Source of the DNA: Margaritifera margaritifera
Taxonomy: Eukaryota; Mollusca; Bivalvia; Unionida; Margaritiferidae
Assembly (NCBI GenBank): GCA_029931535.1
Contig: JAQPZY010001419.1
Span: forward strand, 1,228,501 to 1,292,500
Length of the DNA stretch: 64,000 bases
Direction: 5' to 3'
Part shown: piece after piece, positions 60,973 through 64,000 of the stretch
Layout of the letters: each line of letters begins with the position of its first letter
Numbering within the stretch: position 1 is the first letter of the stretch
Made by a program: the position numbers and the translations under genes
Notes under the pieces: generated by a model
Database searches by the model: none
Seen by the model: only the letters and a program-made list of their open reading frames with translations
Told to the model about the DNA's origin: nothing

Positions 60973-61225
60973 GTACCTTTTCTGGACAGACATTGGTCGC
61001 GTTGTTACAATGGAGAGGTCAAGTTTGTCCGGAGATGAACGAAAAGTTTTAATCTCCTCGGGACTCATAATGCCTACTAGTATGGTTGCTGATATACGGA
61101 CGGAGAAAATATTCTGGATAGACAAAGAAAGGGATACAGTGGAATCTGCAATGTACGACGGAAGCGGAAGGAAAGTCATCAGACGTATCGCAAATGCTGA
61201 GTTTTTCAGTATCGAAGTATTTCAG
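60973..61225 (+). CDS. Exon 3 of YWTD-propeller protein
   Basis: The exon opens after ATGATAG in phase 2 and joins exon 2 as LDPFQG-YLFWTDIGRV without a break. It ends CAG|GTAAAT in phase 0. The 253 nt complete codons 178-262 of the predicted protein. Two more blades carry LFWTD (residues 180-184) and IFWID (224-228), plus the typical loops MPTSMVADIRTEKIFW and YDGSGRKVI. Exons 1-3 sum to 786 nt, exactly 262 codons, which supports the whole model. The polypyrimidine tract of the acceptor is weak. Confidence 0.85.
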
Positions 61226-61967
61226 GTAAATATTAATAAGGACGGACCCATAGGCTGATCTCAGCTGCATAAGTGCATTTGCCTTTGATTTAAATGGTTA
61301 AATATGTGTATATGGTTACAGAGTAGTGATCGAGACAGTTTCCAAGTAACGATAATGGCTTAGTTATTATCTAGTATTCCTCTTTTGTGGTTTATATATA
61401 CACTGGTTGTTAAATTTGGCAACATTAAAATAAAAGTGTCAATTTGGATAAAAACGTTGATTTAAGAACAATACGTTTCCCATATATTGGTAATTCCCTC
61501 AACATTTTTGTTATATCTTGGTAATTGTCTCTTCTGAATTCATAGATAACTCAACTCCCAGTAAAGAGAATTTTCAAACCCAATCAAAGTCTTTAATCTG
61601 CACACATTTATTGGTGAGAATTATTTAATGCCCCTATTTTTATCAATGTTGTGTTGTTGACAGTATCCAATAATTCGGTCCTTCACTAATATTAAAATTG
61701 GAAATCACTTCCTGCAAAAAAAAATTTCAAAGACTACTTGTACAATAATACCGTTTAATGTATTTTCTTCTGTAAAGCTCATAAAAGAACATGTACCTCT
61801 CCAATGTACCTACCTTTCATAAAAGCTTTTTGACTTTCGTGCGCTCATTTTGGCAAATTTATTTGTATTCTGCTAGCTATAATTGCTGAGAATATTTTAT
61901 AGTAGATATTTAACAAAGTAATATGTCTTTTTGATGATAAATATTGCATATATTAATTTCTATTTAG

Positions 61968-61998
61968 CAATGTGATAATCCCATCAGTCTGTGTTACG
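61968..61998 (+). CDS. Candidate 31-nt exon 4 (Cys-containing)
   Basis: TTAATTTCTATTTAG|CAATGTG...TTACG|GTTAGT gives a 31-nt exon starting in phase 0, as exon 3 requires, and ending in phase 1. It would encode QCDNPISLCY plus a split Gly codon. Two cysteines right after the propeller blades fit the start of an EGF-like module, which usually follows YWTD domains. Such short exons arise by chance often in AT-rich DNA, so this is tentative. Confidence 0.35.
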
Positions 61999-62299
61999 GT
62001 TAGTATAGCATTTTTTTCTAAAAATCCCTGATTTATTGAATTTATCAAAAACGGACCAAAATTCTATAAAATATAATATTAAAAAATCAATAGTATATCG
62101 ATTACTGATGCTTTTTAGATATTCTGAAACTTCCGCGAAAGTTATTTCACACTCTATTATATTAAGCTTGAGTCAATTTAATGATCTCAAATATTCCAAG
62201 TATTTCATATAGTATTACTTGACTTACTCTATTATCTTTTCTACTAACTAATTTATCATAGAACGTGTGCATTGATCATAGATTATTTGCCCTGATTCG

Positions 62300-63180
62300 T
62301 CTTTCACTTTTGTTATTGTCTTGTACATATACTGTCTTTTTAGCGGCTAGAAAGATATTTCGTCGTGTTTATTCTTCTTGTATCCTCTTACTTTTTGATC
62401 GTACATCATCCCTTTTACTTTCTTTGTTCTTATTTATTTAGGCCCAATTTTCAAATTTTCAAGTACGTCCAAGGTGCATATATTGTAATTTGTATTTAAT
62501 ACACTTTCAAAATTTTCAATTTCCTTTAACAATTCTTTACCTTCTTTATCCTCTTCAATTTTTTCTACATGAAAAATGATCTATGGCAAGGACACGGGTT
62601 TTTCATAAAAAAGCTTTCGAATAATAACTCATCATTCAATTATTAATATTATTATTATTATTAGTAGTAGTAGTAGTATTAAAGAGTAATTTATTTTGAT
62701 TTTTCTTTACCCTTTCTACATATACTTTATCTTTTAACAACGAATAATTGAATTTCCAGAAGCCTGATTCCTGAGAAATTTTGTAAGTTGAAAGTTGAGT
62801 ATTATCAGATAATGGTCAGACCTAATAGCTTGAATATATACGAGTATTCTTACCATCAATAAACTTTCGTCATTTATAATGAAAACAAAAGAAAGAAAAC
62901 AAAATAAATAAATAAACGTGCCAGTATATTGTCTGATCTCAGGATTATAAAATTCTCCACGGATCGCAAAGATGCAATTCTTTTCTTCAGCTCCATTACT
63001 CTGCCCATTACTTCCGAATTATTTATCTGCAAAGATAACAGTGGTATGACTTTCTAACTCTTTGATAATTAACTCAATATTGGAGAATCTTTATTTGGAT
63101 AATGTATATCAATAAGCGTCATTTGTTGACTCTCAACTTCCATATCAAGAGCAAATATATTTCCTTTACTATCCTTGAAG
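62300..63180 (-). mobile_element. Decayed L1/Tx1-like LINE endonuclease fragment, antisense in intron
   Basis: The minus strand from 63,179 reads FKDSKGNIFALDMEVE and then MTLIDIHYPNKDSP, matching the NIYGPN-region of L1/Tx1-type endonucleases, before a stop at 63,069. Further on, AIRSDHYLIILNFQL (SDH catalytic motif encoded at 62,820-62,812) and, after a frameshift, WKFNYSLLKDKVYVERVKK (62,758-62,702) match the end of the endonuclease and the linker before the RT. Order and strand agree. No RT core was found below 62.3 kb. It is very old and heavily mutated. Ends are approximate. Confidence 0.7.
62638..62682. repeat. (TTA)n(GTA)n microsatellite
   Basis: ATT/TTA units are followed by AGT units. 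The tract lies inside the LINE fragment. Confidence 0.85.
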
Positions 63181-63239
63181 CTTCTTGAAACTTTAAAATC
63201 TATACATTATTTGCAAAGTGTATAGTTACATCACGAAAT

Positions 63240-63780
63240 CCGATTGCACAGAAGTAAAAAAACATTGAAAAGTTTAGAAAATTATGTAAGATTGGAAAAA
63301 ATGATACACGTTACAAAAGTTTGAAAAATGGTTAAAAATATTGAAAAAATTAAAAAACTTTAAACAAAATTGAAAATAATAATATTTTTAAAAGACAAAA
63401 AAAATTAAACAAATAAAATAATTTGAAAATAATTTGAAAAATTGTGGAATAAGTTAAAATGATAGTAAAACAGTGACAAGATTAAAACACGGTTAAAAAT
63501 TAAGCTAAAATTATAACTGTAAAATTGTACAAAAAATGTAACAAATTGTGACTGAAGTAAGAATAATAGTAAAAAAAAAACGCAAAAAATAAAATAAATT
63601 GAACTACAATTGTGAAACGTTTGAAAGTAGTTAAAATTGTACAAATGATGCAATAATTTGCATACATTAAGGAATTCTAAAGAGAAGTAACAAATTGTAG
63701 ACAAAAGTTAACAATTATATATAAAAATGCGAAAATTGCAAAAAGATTCAACAGTTATGAAATTTATTAACAAAATGTTA
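63240..63780 (+). other. A-rich, C-depleted low-complexity stretch
   Basis: The plus strand is dominated by A, T and G with very few C, in loose repeats such as TTGAAAAA, AAAATTG and AAATTAAAC. Frames on the minus strand over it (63,704-63,405) are Phe/Leu-rich by composition and are not genes. It is presumably intronic to the YWTD gene. Confidence 0.6.
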
Positions 63781-63784
63781 AAAA

Positions 63785-64000
63785 CCAGTCTTTCTCCCTC
63801 CTTGGTCTGTGTAATGTTATGTGTGCTGGTATATAGGTGTGTGTTTTTCTATATCTTTTTAATAACAATAACGCAAATAATAATAATAGTAATAACGAAT
63901 AGTAATAACTAAATTAAACAATGTTATTATCACTAATATTTGCATATTATAATGAAACAGGAATCACAATGAAATTTCATATATTCCCCACAATGTCCAT
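63785..64000. other. Window end, no feature
   Basis: AT-rich sequence; no exon is recognised. Confidence 0.4.

Noticed and set aside
62440..62473. Further exon (TTTATTTAG then ...CAAGTACGT)
   Set aside because: The short AT-rich text lacks the cysteines expected of an EGF module and lies inside the antisense LINE fragment.

Overview
The window looks like nuclear DNA of a marine mollusc, most likely a bivalve. The reasons are an AT-rich background, GT-AG introns, tRNA-derived SINEs carrying a central 'CCTTGGGCAAGGCAC'-type domain, and several families of dispersed repeats with internal tandem arrays ending in 'GGACGGACGACGGAC'-type modules. No bacterial-type gene organisation is present. Species assignment is inference only. 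Most of the window is non-coding, and most short open frames are chance frames or lie inside repeats.

Layout. 1-14 kb: unique AT-rich DNA with a SINE (5.1 kb), a 313-bp MITE with a target-site duplication (6.5 kb), a 40-bp minisatellite (8.2 kb), a second SINE (9.0 kb), a 52-bp minisatellite with 23 copies (9.8-11.0 kb) and a decayed long-unit array (11.9-13.0 kb). 14.4-22.5 kb: four elements or fragments built from a ~140-bp unit containing an 'AAGATGGCTGCCATGG...GCCATATTGGA' core. Among them lie a possible 3' exon of a Cys-rich gene (minus strand, 17.3 kb) and a broken Gag-like reading frame (minus strand, 20.0-20.5 kb). 23-32 kb: SINE pieces, a 47-bp minisatellite, microsatellites and another decayed repeat. 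32.4-37.0 kb: two ~1.49-kb DNA transposons in opposite orientation, each with a ~700-bp internal palindrome and ATCGATAC-rich ends. 37.8-41.5 kb: a decayed Polinton/adintovirus-like relic with a DNA-packaging ATPase (+) convergent with a protein-primed-type family B DNA polymerase (-). 42-44 kb: a tandem ~340-bp tRNA-like repeat and an inverted copy of the ~140-bp-unit element. 47.5 kb: a complete 192-bp SINE with a 12-bp target duplication.

The one convincing host gene begins at 50,933 and runs to the right on the + strand. A short first exon encodes a signal peptide. It joins in matching phase 1, across an ~8.3-kb intron, to an exon at 59,359. That exon joins in phase 2 to an exon at 60,973-61,225. 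Together they give 262 codons of a secreted or membrane protein with a YWTD (LDL-receptor-type) beta-propeller. A possible 31-nt exon follows at 61,968, and the gene continues beyond what I can follow. Intron 1 holds duplicated CRE-containing repeats, two related minisatellites and a broken full-length-sized LINE (54.8-58.4 kb). The DNA after 61,998 carries an antisense fragment of an L1/Tx1-like LINE endonuclease.
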